Of a stretch of 64,000 bases of DNA, positions 63,901-64,000 are shown piece by piece. How positions within the stretch are numbered: position 1 is the first letter of the stretch; each line of letters starts with the position of its first letter. The stretch is from contig NC_059423.1 in NCBI RefSeq assembly GCF_905220565.1, forward strand, positions 6,692,001 through 6,756,000. Direction: 5' to 3'. This DNA is from Melitaea cinxia (taxonomy: Eukaryota; Arthropoda; Insecta; Lepidoptera; Nymphalidae). The position numbers and the translations under genes are program-made. The notes under the pieces are model-generated. The model ran no database searches and had not been told where the DNA came from. It saw nothing but the letters and a program-made list of their open reading frames with translations.

Positions 63901-64000
63901 TTTAACGTGATTTTTTAAATCGGTATAACTTTTTTATTTATGAACAGATTGACATAAAACAAACACTAAATGTTAAGTGGAGCTTTATAACCACATCTAA

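Noticed and set aside
1..64000. CRISPR arrays, bacterial operons or phage genes
   Set aside because: No regularly spaced identical repeats with unique spacers and no bacterial gene structure. All genes are intron-split eukaryotic types.

Overview
This is a eukaryotic window, AT-rich and crowded with interspersed repeats, and it reads as part of a lepidopteran (butterfly or moth) genome. The evidence is the mix of repeats: Helitron copies starting TC and ending CTAG, tRNA-headed SINEs with a shared body, RTE-tailed SINEs, a mariner, jockey/CR1-like LINE ends and an errantivirus-like LTR element. The host genes are insect-type and split by GT-AG introns. No bacterial features, CRISPR arrays or operons are present.

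Host genes, all on the + strand. (1) A two-LIM-domain protein gene at 30111-34125 in five exons. Its two LIM domains are split by introns at the same codon position and phase, so they arose by duplication. Two overlapping splice donors 4 nt apart lead to two different C-termini. (2) A tetraspan membrane protein gene at 35586-42873 in six exons, 252 residues, possibly the orthologue of insect Pasiflora septate-junction proteins (tentative name). (3) A U2 snRNA gene at 49255-49445 with intact branch-site and Sm elements and a compensatory change in stem IIa. (4) The TATA promoter and first coding exon (53920-54001) of the dihydroceramide/sphingolipid delta-4 desaturase gene (DEGS1, Drosophila ifc). 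Its first intron runs past the window end and holds the LTR element.

Mobile elements, left to right: a 3' part of a jockey/CR1-like LINE (2-1142) and a second relic (1890-2170); a mariner with one nonsense codon (2262-3550); an unnamed 2.7-kb element with GGGC termini and about ten scattered CAGTCCCCTG motifs (10309-13052); Helitron, SINE and MITE copies throughout; a palindrome-flanked tRNA-like unit (20966-21088); a GC-rich TIR element in LIM intron 1 (30272-30899); a hAT relic with a perfect 8-bp target duplication (48291-48969); a 1.5-kb element with about 330-bp inverted repeats carrying a CXC-domain gene fragment (50628-52148); and an errantivirus-like LTR element with identical LTRs, gag and env but no polymerase (57377-61844).

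Best leads for something undescribed: the long-TIR CXC element, the CAGTCCCCTG element, the pol-less LTR element that moved recently, and the palindrome-flanked tRNA-like unit. Boundaries of old repeats are approximate; all alignments were made by eye.
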